Shown: one piece after another, positions 33,597 to 44,734 of the stretch
Position numbering within the stretch: the stretch's first letter is position 1
Layout of the letters: every line of letters starts with the position of its first letter
Assembly (NCBI GenBank): GCA_021018995.1
Contig: CM037588.1
Coordinates: 144,975,725-145,039,724, forward strand
Length of the DNA: 64,000 nucleotides
From: Chloranthus sessilifolius
Taxonomy: Eukaryota > Streptophyta > Magnoliopsida > Chloranthales > Chloranthaceae
Reading direction: 5' to 3'
Program-made: the position numbers and the translations under genes
The notes under the pieces: generated by a model
What the model was told of the DNA's origin: nothing
Database searches by the model: none
The model's input: the letters and a program-made list of their open reading frames with translations, nothing else

Positions 33597-36165
33597 TGTG
33601 ACAGCCCAGATTTTGGCACCTCGAAACCCATGCCATCAGCACGATCCTCTAGACCGTGCCCCATGGCTATGTACGGAATATTGGTATAACAAGCAATATT
33701 AAGACAAAATGAAATAATAACTAACGATGCGGAAGCAAAATATTATTCTAAGTACAAACTTAAAAGGCAGTTCTACTTTCATACCACTTCATGAACGGAG
33801 AACCAATCCGAGCCATTGGTGATAAACAGATCACCCCAAATGGTTCGCCAAAAAGAATATATTAATTAATTACATTATTTATCAAAATAAAGGCTTGATA
33901 TACCAAGTCGTACCAATGTGCTCTCAAAACTACTCTCTCTAAGTACTCAGCGGAGTTTCCTAGAAGAAGTCATCGGGAGGGGGCTCCAACTCTTCCCCAG
34001 GTACGAAATCTGAATCATCCGAATCCACGTCTCCCGAAGCATCGATCGCTGCTAGCACTAGACCTGCGACGTATAGTCTAAAGGGTGAGCTACATCCTAG
34101 CTCAATAGGGAACAACACAATGAACATATAAGTCAAATCTCACATATATTCCATGATATTCTAAGCATGATGTATCTATGCACTTGCTGAAAAAATAGTT
34201 TAAAAGATGATAATTTATATTTTAAATTTACTAGTAGTTACATGTTTCCCTTTATTGTTAATTGTTCATGAATGACACTGAATAAGCCTAACGCAAAACT
34301 TAAATCTTCAACTTACGTAGTCCCCGAGCAATACAGCATCGAGCCCTGATGGAATACCCTCCATCATCGTCTAAATAGATAGTTGTTATATGTATTCCCT
34401 GGGAATACTACCCAAGCCCCTTTCTCAATAGGCGGCGAGGTTAAATCTCATCTCAACATCCCTGAGATGTGCTTACTGTGTACGGATAAACTTTCGATGC
34501 TGTATGCGGATTGGCGCCCGTCATCGATCACTTGATATCCCCGCCGATTGGTATTCTATTCAAATCTTAAATAATAAAAATATCATGTGCTTTACATATA
34601 GTTATTTACCGTGTAAAAGTGCTACTTTATATCAGTTAGGCCTTATCAGTCGTTATCCAATCTTACCAACATCCCTGGGATGTCTAAATTACTCAGATCA
34701 CATTGTTGCCTTTATCACTTTCTCATCCCCTGGGGATGCCTCATTTTCATTAGCTTACTTGGTCTCAGTTACTCGCATCACACTGATGCCTTTATCACTT
34801 TCTCATCCCCTGGGGATGTCTCATTCTCATTTACTTTCTTGGTGTCACACACACCCTTTTACAAAGATTTACACAGTTAAAATATTTTCAACTTGATTTC
34901 TATATCACTACATACATGCTCTTGCAATTAAAGTACATGTTCAAGGTGTTCCCTACCTCAAGTCTTTGAAGGTCCAAGCATCAAGGTCTCACACAGCTCC
35001 TTATGCTTGCTCTCACACGTACCACCTATGGTACACCATAACACATGCAACATATCACTAAAGATGCAATAGAGAAGGTCCTAGACCCTCCATGAACCTC
35101 AAGGTCCAATTAAAAAGGCAAGCCAAACTGTCAAAATCGATTAATCGATCTCTAAAATCGATTAATCGAAACCCTAAATCGATTAATCGATTCCCAAAAT
35201 TGATTAATCGAAATCCAAAATCGATTAATCGATCCCAAATCAATTAATCAAAATCTCCAAAAGGGTTAAATCGATTCTCAAATCGAGCAATCGAAAATCT
35301 AAAGTCGATTAATCGATCCCAAATTGATTAATTGAAATCCCCAAATCAATTAGTCAATTTCCCAAATCAATTAGTCGATTTCCCCAAGTCTCATCTCTCC
35401 AACCATTGGAGGTACTCAGTCGATTAGTCGATTTCGAAATCGATTAATCGACTTTCAAAATCAATTAATCGATTTCCAGATCGATTAATCGAACTCAGGC
35501 ATTCTTGCTCTTTCAACTTCTAGACCAAAATCGATTAATCGATTCTCAAAATCAATTAATCGATTTGGCCAAAACTCAGCCCCTTTTCGGGTTGTTCTTC
35601 CAAATCTTTTTCTCCTTATTTTTCTTTCTTTTATATCATTTTTATTTGATCGTTCCACCCATCTTTCCTATAGCTAATGCTCAATAAGGTACTCATTTAA
35701 ATCTAGCAAAACTCACCTCAAATCAATCTCCTAATTGATTGATCGGTTGATTTGAATGGTTAGGGTTCCAGCTCTTGCTTCAACGATCCTCTACGCGTTG
35801 AATCCGACATTAAATACTTGAAACTCTTCCTTCAATCAACCACAATAACCCCTAACCATTACTCACCTTGGTTCTCTCTCTCTCTCTCTCTCTCTTCTTA
35901 ACTCTCTTTCACCAACCAAACAAAAGAAATCTAGGTTATTAAAACCCATATAACTTCTCTCAAGCTTTGGGGTTAAGCACATACACCAGAGACAGGTGTA
36001 TGTGGCCCTAAACCCACACTATATACTACACTTAGGTCACATTTACATTACATTAGCTCATCACTTCATGAGTCCAATGTTTGACCATCACGTGATCAGA
36101 CTTACAACCAGTCAGGCACGGATCCCGAGGTCACTGTTTAACGCTCAAATTTTCGAGATATTACA
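33597..36165 (-). repeat. 5' LTR of the 19.5-kb element
   Basis: It runs TGTGACAGCCCA to GATATTACA, about 2.57 kb, with the primer-binding site at its inner end. The palindrome array at 35,133-35,570 includes units missing from the 3' LTR. Hairpins CATCCCTGGGATG and GCATCACACTGATGC lie at 34,670-34,830. The duplication ATAAC follows at 36,166-36,170. Confidence 0.85.
35133..35570. promoter_or_regulatory. ATCGATTAATCGAT array in the 5' LTR
   Basis: About twenty full or decayed palindrome copies. Compared with 18,246-18,530 there is an extra block at about 35,245-35,345. Decay is again mostly CG to TG or CA. Confidence 0.65.
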
Positions 36166-38640
36166 ATAACATGACTGACTTCATTGACTATCAGATTTAG
36201 AGCCTACAAGTCTCACATGAATCTTACTTGGACTTATAAGAGTAAGTAAATGACTCATATGTGACCCAGTCATAAAAAATATTTCTTGGTACATCACTGT
36301 TATCAGACTATAACTTGGCTGATATCATTGACTATCAGATTTGGAGTCTACATGACTCACATGAGTCTTCCTTTGACTTGTAAGAGTTAGTAAATAACTC
36401 ATATGTGACCTAATCCACCAATCTCTCAATTGGTACATCACTGTTTTCAGTGTATAACATGACTAATTTCATTGACTATCAAATTTGGAGTTTACAAGAT
36501 TGACATTAGCGTCCCTTAGACTTATAAGAGTCATTAAATGACTCATATAAAACCCAATCATGCAAAATGCATATTAGTACGTCACTGTTATCAGACTATA
36601 ACATGACTGATCTCATTGACTATCAGATTTGGATCCTATAGGACTCGCATGAGCCTTCCTTGGACTTATAAAAGTCAGTAAATGACTCATATGAGACTCA
36701 GTCATGTAAAATACATATTAGTATGTCACTGTGATTCACGTATAACATGACTGATCTCATTGACTATCAGATTTGGATCCTACCAGACTTACATGAGTCA
36801 TCCTTTGACTTATAAGAGTCAATAAATAACTCATATGTGACCCAGTCATGTGAGATTCCTATTAGTACATCACTGTTATCAGTATATAATATGGCTGATC
36901 TCATTGACTATTAGATTTGGATCTTACAGGACTCACATGAGTCATTCTTAAACTTATAAGAGTCATTAAATGACTCATAGGAGACCCAGTAATAAAAAAT
37001 CTCCATTTGTCAGTGCTTTGGTGAGTATAATATGAGTCTATTACGACTGAGTATCAAGTTTGGAGCCTACAGAACTCACATGAGTCTTTCTTAGACTTAT
37101 AAGAGTCATTTAATGACTCATATCAGACCTAGTCATGCAAAATCCTCATTTGTCAGTGCTCTGCTGAGTGTGACATTACTCTATCGCGTCTGAGTCTCAG
37201 TTTTGGAGCCTACAGGACTTGCATGAGGCTTCCTTGGACTTATAAAAGTCAGTAAATGACTCATATGAAATCTAGTCATACAAAATACATATTAGTACGT
37301 CACTGTTATAAGACTATAACATGACTGATCTCATTGACTATTAGATTTGGATCTTATCGGGCTCACATGAGTGATCCTTGGACTTATAAGAGTTAGTAAA
37401 TGACTCATATGTGACCCAATAATGGAAAATATTTATTGGTACATCACTGTTATCATACTATAACTTGACTGATGCCATTAACAATCAGATTTGGATCCTA
37501 CCAGACTTATATGAGTCATCCTTAGACTTATAAGGGTCAGTAAATGACTCATATGTGACCCAGTCATGCAAGATCTTTATTCGTACATCATTGTTATCAG
37601 TATATAAAATAACTGATCTCAATGACTATCAGATTTGAATCTTACAGGACTCACATGAGTCATCTTTGGACTTATAAGAGTCATTAAATGACTCATAAGA
37701 GACTCGGTCATGAAAAATCCTCATTTGTCAATGCTCTAGTGAGTATAGCATGACTCTGCCGCGACTAAGTCTCAATTTTGGAGCCTACAGGACTTGCACG
37801 AGCCTTCCTTGAACTTATAAGAGTCAGTAAATGACTCATATGAGACCCAGTCATGTAAAATACTTATTAGTACGTCACTGTTATCAAGCTATAACATGAC
37901 TGGTCTCATTGACTATCAGATTTGGATCCTATCGGACTCACATGAGTCATCCTTGGACTTATTAGAGTAAGTAAATAACTCATATGTGACCTAGTCATGA
38001 AAAATATTTATTGGTACATCACTGTTATCAGACTATAACTTGACTGATGTTATTGACTATCAGATTTAAATCCTACCGGACTCACATGAGTAATCCTTGG
38101 ACTTATAAGAGTCAGTAAATGACTCATATGTGACTCAGTTATACAAGATCCCTATTGATACATCACTATTATTAGTGTATAACATAGCTGATCTCTCTGA
38201 CTATCAGATTTGGATCCTACAGGACTCACATAAGTCATCCTTGGACTTATAAGAGTCATTAAATGACTCATAAGAGACTCGGTCATGAAAAATCCTCATT
38301 TGTCAGTGCTCTAGTGAGTATAACATGACTCTACCGCGACTAAGTCTCAGTTTTGGAGCCTACAGGACTCACATGAGTCTTCCTTGTACGTATAAGAGAC
38401 ATTAAATGACTCATATGAGACCTAATCATGTAAAATACATATTAATACGTCACTGTTATTAGACTATAACATAACTGATCTCATTGACGATCAAATTTGG
38501 AGCCTACAGGCCTTTCATGAGTCTTAGATTTATAAGAGTCAATAAATGACTTATATGTGAACCAGTCATGAAAACACCTCATATGTGAGTGACTGTTATC
38601 AGTCTAACACGACTACGTTGTCACCGATAATATTCAATTC
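36166..38640. repeat. 144-bp satellite, right segment
   Basis: About 17 units, marked by the word GACTTATAAGAGTCA at 36,231, 36,520, 36,664, 36,808 and so on, about 144 bp apart. Each unit has near-palindromes GACTCACATGAGTC and GAGTCATTAAATGACTC. It continues the left segment (15,950-16,678) across the inserted retrotransposon. No coding capacity. Confidence 0.9.
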
Positions 38641-39119
38641 TTGCAATATACAGCCAGTACATCTAAGACATTCAATATTCACCGAAATTACCTACATAAT
38701 CAAATTCGTTAATTACCAATGATCCTATTGGATTGCATTATCACATGAGTCTAAAAATATATGTAGCATCAATATCATAAGTACCTGTATTATGCATGCA
38801 GAAAAAATATCTAAGTCATTCAATATCCATTCATAAATACATGTATTAATCAAATTAATATATCTGTTTCGGGCAAAATAACTCATAGTAGATATAATGG
38901 AGTCTAAAATCGACTGCCACCAATAAATTCACAAATTCACAAATTCACAAATCATCGTCATCCATAAATTCACAAATTCATCATATAAATCTATCCTAAA
39001 CCAACAATGAGGGTCTAAAAACGACTCTGTGACTTGTCGGTCATCCTCATCGACTTTTCATTTTCCTTTCTTCAATCATTTTACCATTTTTTTTACTTTA
39101 AAAGCGAACTGAATACCTG
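38641..39119. other. AT-rich spacer within the TIR element
   Basis: It includes a short triplication of CACAAATT-type words at 38,931-38,975. No gene seen. Confidence 0.5.
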
Positions 39120-40010
39120 AAATAAGAAGATTGCAAAATGTTAGACGACTAATATGAGATCGATATAAGACATTATAATACATTAAAGGACTAATGTAAG
39201 AACATTAGAGGATTGATGGGAGACAGTAAATGACTGATATCATACTCATATTTGGCTTTAAAGTATATTATCACAGGCATAAGTAAATTTATTTGAAACA
39301 TTAAATGACTGATGTGAGAATATTAGAGGACTAATATCAGACAATAAAATATTGATGTGAGATAGTACATGACTGATATCAAACACATATTTAGCTTTAA
39401 ACTACATTTGCACAGGCATGGGTAAAGTTATTTGAAATATTAAATGACTGTTGTGAGAATATTAGATGATTGATATCAGACAATAAAGTACTGATGTGAG
39501 ACAGTACATGATTGATTTCAGACACATATTTAGCTTTAAACTACATTGTCATAGGCATGAGTAAAGTTATCTGAAACATTAAATGACTATTGTAAGAACA
39601 TTAGAGGACTGATATCAAACAATAAAGTACTGATGTGAGACAGTACATGACTGATATCAGATACATATTTAGCTTTAAACTATGTTATCACAGACATAAG
39701 TAAAGTTTTCTAAAACATTAAATAACTGTTGTTAGAACATTAGAGGACTGAAATCAAACAAATATTTAGCTTTAAACTACATTGTCATAGGCATGAGTAA
39801 AGTTATCTGAAACATTAAATGACTGTTGTGAAAACATTAGAGGACTGATATCAGACAATAAAGTACTGATGTGAGACAGTACATGACTGATATCAGATAC
39901 ATATTTAGCTTTAAACTATGTTATAACATACATGAGTAAAGTTTTCTAAAACATTAAATAACTGTTGTGAGAACATTAGAGGACTGAAATCAGACAATAA
40001 ATCTTGAAAA
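39120..40010. repeat. 137-bp tandem repeat
   Basis: Units are marked by CATATTTAGCTTTAAACTA at about 39,385, 39,525, 39,665, 39,768 and 39,903, most about 138 bp apart, with one shorter unit of about 101 bp. Recurrent words ACTGATATCAGAC, ACTGATGTGAGAC and ATTAGAGGACTGA echo the GACTCATATGAGTC theme of the neighbouring satellite. Confidence 0.8.
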
Positions 40011-40139
40011 GTGGCAATAGAAAATATGTAAACCAGTAGTAACTTTCTCAAAGAGGAAAAGACGTTTAACAAACATAAAGTTTTATACATTTCAATCCCA
40101 TACTATAGCAGATAAATATGATTTTAATATTGGTAAATC

Positions 40140-40362
40140 AACAGAAGCCAAAGGCTCTAGCAAAATTAGTTTATGTTTCAAGGTGTCAATATATGCTAAT
40201 GCATAGTGGCTTTTGGTCAGATTGTAAAGAGTACAAAGCAACTTCAGAGCCAATGGCTCTAGCAAAAATAGTTTGTATTTTACTATATCAATATATGCTA
40301 ATGCATAGTGGCTTTTGGTCAGATTGTAAAGAGTACAAAGAAACTTTAGAAGCAATAAGATG
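40140..40362. repeat. 102-bp tandem duplication
   Basis: Two copies hold GCTAATGCATAGTGGCTTTT and CAGATTGTAAAGAGTACAAA 102 bp apart. Because 102 is a multiple of three, both copies translate alike (MLMHSGFWSDCKEYK) on the plus strand, but nothing else supports a gene. Confidence 0.75.
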
Positions 40363-40639
40363 AGTGATTAATAAACATGAAATCAATCAATATTTTGGGT
40401 AACAGTTTCATATGAGTCTTCTATAAAAAAATAGATGCTAAAGTCTGATATGAGTCTGACAAAAGTATGATATGAATCTTCTATTCTATAAACCACAATT
40501 GTTCAATCTGATATAAGTCCTATATGACACTTATATAATTTTTTTATAATCGTAAGACAAACTTACTATCTTGCATTGGCCTGCCTTAGAGTTAAACAAT
40601 AGGCTAAAAAATAAAGATGAACTAGAGATGTCTTAAAGA

Positions 40640-41890
40640 AATAATGAGCTAATAAATGGATATTAAAGTCTTATAAAAGACTAATCAAATCTTAAAGAAA
40701 TAACGGGCTAACAAATAGACATTACTTTTTTATAAAAGACAAATCATGACTTACAAATAGCATGATCTCTAATAAAATATTAATCTATAATGGAAGCATG
40801 CAATGCAGATAAATCGCCATGTAATAATAGACTGACCAAGACTTGATAAAAAAATTTATAACTTTTTACAAATAAATAAAAATCATAAGCCTGACTCCTA
40901 AATATTAAGGTTTTACATAAGATTAAAAAAACTAATTTTTTTCTAAATATTTACATTTTCAGAAGATTAAATAACATATTTTCATTAGAACAAACCAAAA
41001 TCAAAAGCCTAATCCCAAAGATTAGTTCCACGCATATAAAACTAGAAAATGATAAAATATTTTTTTATATAATTTTATATTTTTGAAATATTAAATTTTA
41101 TATTCTCTTCCAAACAAATAAAAATTAAAAGCCTAAACCCTAAAGATTATAGTTTTACACGTGTAACAAAAATATACAAGTAGTGACATGAGATTTAAGG
41201 TTTTGATTAGTTGAATATACACAAAAATTTAGAGTCACGGGTTAACAAATGGACATTACAGTCTTATAAAAGACTGATCATGACTTAAAAAGGGCGTGAT
41301 CCATCTAATGGAAGCATGTAATACAGATAAATTGTCATGTAATAGTAGACTGGTCGTGACTTGATAATTGTTAATTATTTTTTTATAAAAAAACAAAAAT
41401 TATAAGCCCGAACTCTAAAAATTAGAGTTTTACACATGCAAAATTAGAAAATTATAATAAAAAAAATTTATCTTGATTTTTGTATTTTCGAAAAATTAAA
41501 TATTATATTTTCATTCAAACAAATAAAAATCAAAGTCTAAGCCCTAAAGATTAGGGTTTTACCTATGTAAAAAATCCATACAAGTGGTCACATGAGATTT
41601 AGGGTTTTAATTAGTCGAAAATAAACATATACTAAAAGCCATGGGCTAACAAATGGATATTACAGTCTTATAAAAGATTGATCATGACTTGATAAAGATG
41701 TTTATATTTTTTTCACAAACAAACAAAAATCATTAGCCTAAACCACAAAGATTATGATTTTACACATGCAAAATTAGAAAAATAAGTATCGTATTTTCAT
41801 TCACAAAAAAATATATATATATCTAAGCCCTAAAGGTTAAGGTTTTACAAATGCAAAATATATATACAAGTCCAGTGACGAATCTCCATA
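40640..41890. repeat. Long imperfect AT-rich repeats
   Basis: Blocks such as GGGCTAACAAATGGATATTA plus TCTTATAAAAGACTGATCAT recur near 40,650, 40,705, 41,240 and 41,645, and blocks with CCCTAAAGATTAGGGTTTTA recur between 40,890 and 41,850. Irregular tandem structure, period roughly 400 bp. No ORF. Confidence 0.55.
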
Positions 41891-42439
41891 GCTCTAGGGG
41901 TTTAAACCCTAACAACGAATCATTAATACTTCTAAAGATTACGTTTTTAAAGATTTAAACCCTAAAGATTATGATTTTCTCTGCAATTCATGGAACCGGC
42001 GACAAAGACGATGAAGACCATACGAGAACCGATGACGGAGAAGAAGATGAGAGAGTGGATCGTTACTGTGACTTTCTCTGTAATGCCTGGAACCGGCAAC
42101 TCTGACGATGCGAGAATCGGCGAGAAAAAGATGAGAGAGTGGATCATCGTTTGACGAGCAACGAGAACCGCGAAGGAGAAGATGAGAGTGGATCGTCGTT
42201 TGACAAACGACGAGAACCAGCGACGAAGAAGATGGCCGGCATAGAGGTTGATAGAGAAATAAAAGTTGTATGGAGGCTGGATTGTAAATGGCAAGAGTTT
42301 AATATAAATGAGGAGGATAGTTTGGTATTCCTCTGTTTTAAAATTATAATTGGGGGCAGGGTATTTTGGTACTATCATCTTTTCTAAAAATTGCAATTGC
42401 AATAATGTAATGCTCACGTGCTTATTTCGTTTTAAGTAG

Positions 42440-42515
42440 AAACCTAAAAAGTGAAAAGTTGGGACCCCGGTGGGTAAATAGGGGGATAGTTGGGACCCCA
42501 GTGGGTAATTAACTC
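42440..42515 (-). repeat. Right terminal inverted repeat
   Basis: It contains AGTTGGGACCCC twice and GTGGGTAATTAACTC, the inverse of the left terminus. It is followed by TTATATTAA (42,516-42,524), nearly identical to TTATATTAT before the left end. Confidence 0.65.
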
Positions 42516-42524
42516 TTATATTAA

Positions 42525-43192
42525 GCCAACCGACTTGAAAACCATGGGCAGTAGTCGATGAATCTACCTAGCAACGTTTGGGTTGGGACATCAAATAAAT
42601 TTTTTAGCACCAAATCAGCAGAAAATCAAAGGTGCACTGTAACTGATCTCCATACTTTTAAGTCACTCAGTGCCTCGAAATTAGGGGAGTAGCTCTTAAT
42701 CAGGCTAAAAAATTAAGCCTGCCGCGGCCCATTTAATTATCCGGTAAGGCCGAGCTTATGTCCAATTATTAATTAGGCCTAATACTATAGCTCAATCCCG
42801 ACCCAAAATAAATCATTCCAGGTCGGGAAACCGGTCACTCCGCTCATTTACCCTCTAAGTAGTGGGATAATTAATCGGACTAATATTTTAGCCCAAATCT
42901 GGCCCAAATTATGTTGAGCTAGGCCGAGCTGAGCCAGGGGGTAGCCCGGTCCCTAGACACACTACTCAAAAGGAAAATTATAATGAAATGACGGGAAACT
43001 ACAGACCATTCAACGGATGCTTATGTGGTGCAATATAAGTGGTTGCCCCGACGACTTGCATTACTTACCACTGCACTTGCATCGCGCCACATCAGAAGTC
43101 CCTTGACTCTGTCATTTCTCGTCCACCAGATAACATTGTCCTATTCAAAAAGATTGACCATTCGTGAAAAGTATAAAAAGAATCCCCATTCC
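42525..43192. other. No gene: GGCC-rich MITE remnants
   Basis: 42,690-42,960 has GGCCGAGCT and GGTCGGG words in the style of the element at 43,193. 43,000-43,110 has inverted arms (CTTATGTGGTGCAATATAAG against a degenerate complement ending at 43,107), resembling the MITEs at 51,930 and 62,567. No coding sequence. Confidence 0.35.
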
Positions 43193-43979
43193 TAGGGCTC
43201 TCAATGGGCCGGGTTAGACCGGATTTTGGTCCGCACCTGACCCGAAAAAAGTGGTATATTTTATGAAGTCATCCCACCACCCCGGTACCCGGGTCGAACT
43301 AAGTATATGGTGACTCCGATTGATTCGGGTCGGGCTTGGGTTGAATGTTCCAACACTCGGCCGCACTACAAAAATAAGGTGTTTTAGCAACACTTGCTGT
43401 TAAGGGAGTTTTTAGTAGCGACATGACTAATAGCGGCAGTTTTTGGTAGCGATAGGACTAATAGCAGCAATTTTATATTAATAGTGACAGTTTTTGACTG
43501 CCGCTAATAGTCTTATTTTTTGTAGTGTTGCCCGCACCCGGCCTGGATAAAAATAAAAAAATTATAAATATATATATATATATATTAAGTTAAGTGCAAT
43601 TTAATGAAATGCCATGAGATTCAACCGTTGAAGGTTTAAAATCAACAACATTTAAGTGAAAATGCACTTGCAATTCCAATCTGTACTAGCTTCATGAATA
43701 GAAACCCTAAAATAAGATTTTTATTTTATTACATTCTCTGCCATCTCAAGTCCCAACTCTAAGCAAGCAAGTCTCTCGCTCCCTCAACCTCTCTCTACTT
43801 GGAAATTGATTTGAAATTTTTTTTACCAAATTTTATTTTAAAAAGTTGCCTAAAAAAAGCTCGAAAAAAAAGCCCAAGTCCGGCCCGACCTGCTATGGGC
43901 TGTGTTTGGGCTGAGTGCATCGCAACCTGGGTTAGGGTCGGGTTAAAAAAATTGGGAACCCGGCCCATTGAGAGCCCTA
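43193..43979. mobile_element. hAT-like non-autonomous element
   Basis: Perfectly inverted ends TAGGGCTCTCAATGGGCCGG. The flanks CCCATTCC and CCTGTTCC agree at 6 of 8 bases, fitting an old 8-bp duplication. The inside has GGTCGGG-type words and the nested element at 43,374-43,527. No transposase. Confidence 0.7.
43374..43527. mobile_element. CACTA-type MITE
   Basis: The ends are CACTACAAAAATAAG and its inverse CTTATTTTTTGTAGTG. The short interior has repeated TAGCGACA/AATAGCGGCAG words that form inverse pairs. A matching 3-bp duplication is not evident. Nested inside the hAT-like element. Confidence 0.65.
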
Positions 43980-44734
43980 CCTGTTCCCATATTCATCACA
44001 CGAAGGGGCGAAATTCGCTTCTTCATTGCTCGATTGTTGACCTAAAAGGGTTACACCTTTGATGTTGTGGAAGTTCCTCTGACAGCACTCCCAAAGAGTT
44101 TTAATTCAAGTCAGTGAAGGAAAGCATAACCCATCGAGTCTAAGTGGGCTGCTGTGATTTCTTCTACCATCAATACTCCTTTGAAGATGCCGGGTGTCTC
44201 CACCGTCCCGTCCATTTTAGTTGGCCCTGCTACTAGAGCATCCAGCCCATCCGTTCCACAACCCTACTTCTTTTCTGCATACTACCATTTCTATATCTAT
44301 CCCTTCTTTCGCTCAGTCCATTCCATTCACTCCATCTCCATCCCCAGTTTTGAAGGATTACACGTACCCTTCGCCTCGTCCCCCATCTGCATCATCTCCA
44401 TTAACTTATACTGAGTCCACTCCTATCCGGACCACCACCTCTCTTTCCCTAGTCACTATGCCCTCCACAGAGACACCCCCCCCCCCCCCCCCCATCATCA
44501 CATCAGAGCGTGTGACTTGACCACCACATCTACCACTGTACCACCATGCACCATTGATATCGGCACTGGTGGATTTTGAGGATTGATGGAGGAGGCCATA
44601 CATGATGGCTCTTCTCCTTTTGTGGATATGCACTTTCTGCCCATATTTCCATTGTTTCTTTAAATCTTGTACTTTTACTTTGACTTGTGACTTTGTATGA
44701 AATCAAATTCATATTATTGTGCTAGAACATGTTT
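43980..44734. other. No gene recognised; Ser/Thr/Pro-coding low complexity
   Basis: Two overlapping plus-strand frames (44,154-44,414 and 44,221-44,520) are Ser/Thr/Pro-rich and could be the edge of a retrotransposon protein, but they show no motif. A poly-C run lies at 44,478-44,493. Confidence 0.4.

Larger units (their letters stand above)
16679..36165 (-). mobile_element. 19.5-kb chromovirus (Tekay/Del type) with a third ORF
   Basis: The element is bounded by TGTGACAG and ATATTACA, with the perfect duplication ATAAC at 16,674-16,678 and 36,166-36,170 in the middle of a satellite unit. In minus sense: 5' LTR (36,165-33,597), primer-binding site complementary to initiator tRNA-Met (33,594-33,583), gag, protease, RT-RNase H, integrase with a chromodomain-like end (to 28,537), palindrome array and TATA box, ORF3 (27,578 onward, interrupted by an Athila-type insertion), polypurine tract, 3' LTR (19,118-16,679). 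The coding parts are broken by stops and frameshifts. The LTRs differ by about 9 of the first 100 bases, mostly transitions, so the insertion is not recent. Confidence 0.85.
15262..42515. mobile_element. Large terminal-inverted-repeat element with internal satellites
   Basis: The termini are inverted copies: GGGTGGATTACC...GGGTCCCAACT at the left, and the reverse complement of GAGTTAATTACCCA...GGGGTCCCAACT at the right. They are flanked by TTATATTAT (15,253-15,261) and TTATATTAA (42,516-42,524), a 9-bp duplication with one mismatch, as Mutator-like elements make. Removing the nested 19.5-kb retrotransposon leaves about 7.8 kb. That interior has tandem repeats of about 144, 137 and 102 bp and no recognisable transposase. 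Both ends contain CT-rich, leader-like sequence. A non-autonomous Mutator-like element is my best reading. Confidence 0.65.

Noticed and set aside
16679-36165. Possibility that the two LTRs belong to different elements
   Set aside because: The identical ATAAC duplications, and the satellite unit that reads through when the element is removed, show one insertion.
44406-44633. Gly-rich minus frame around the poly-C run
   Set aside because: Low complexity only.
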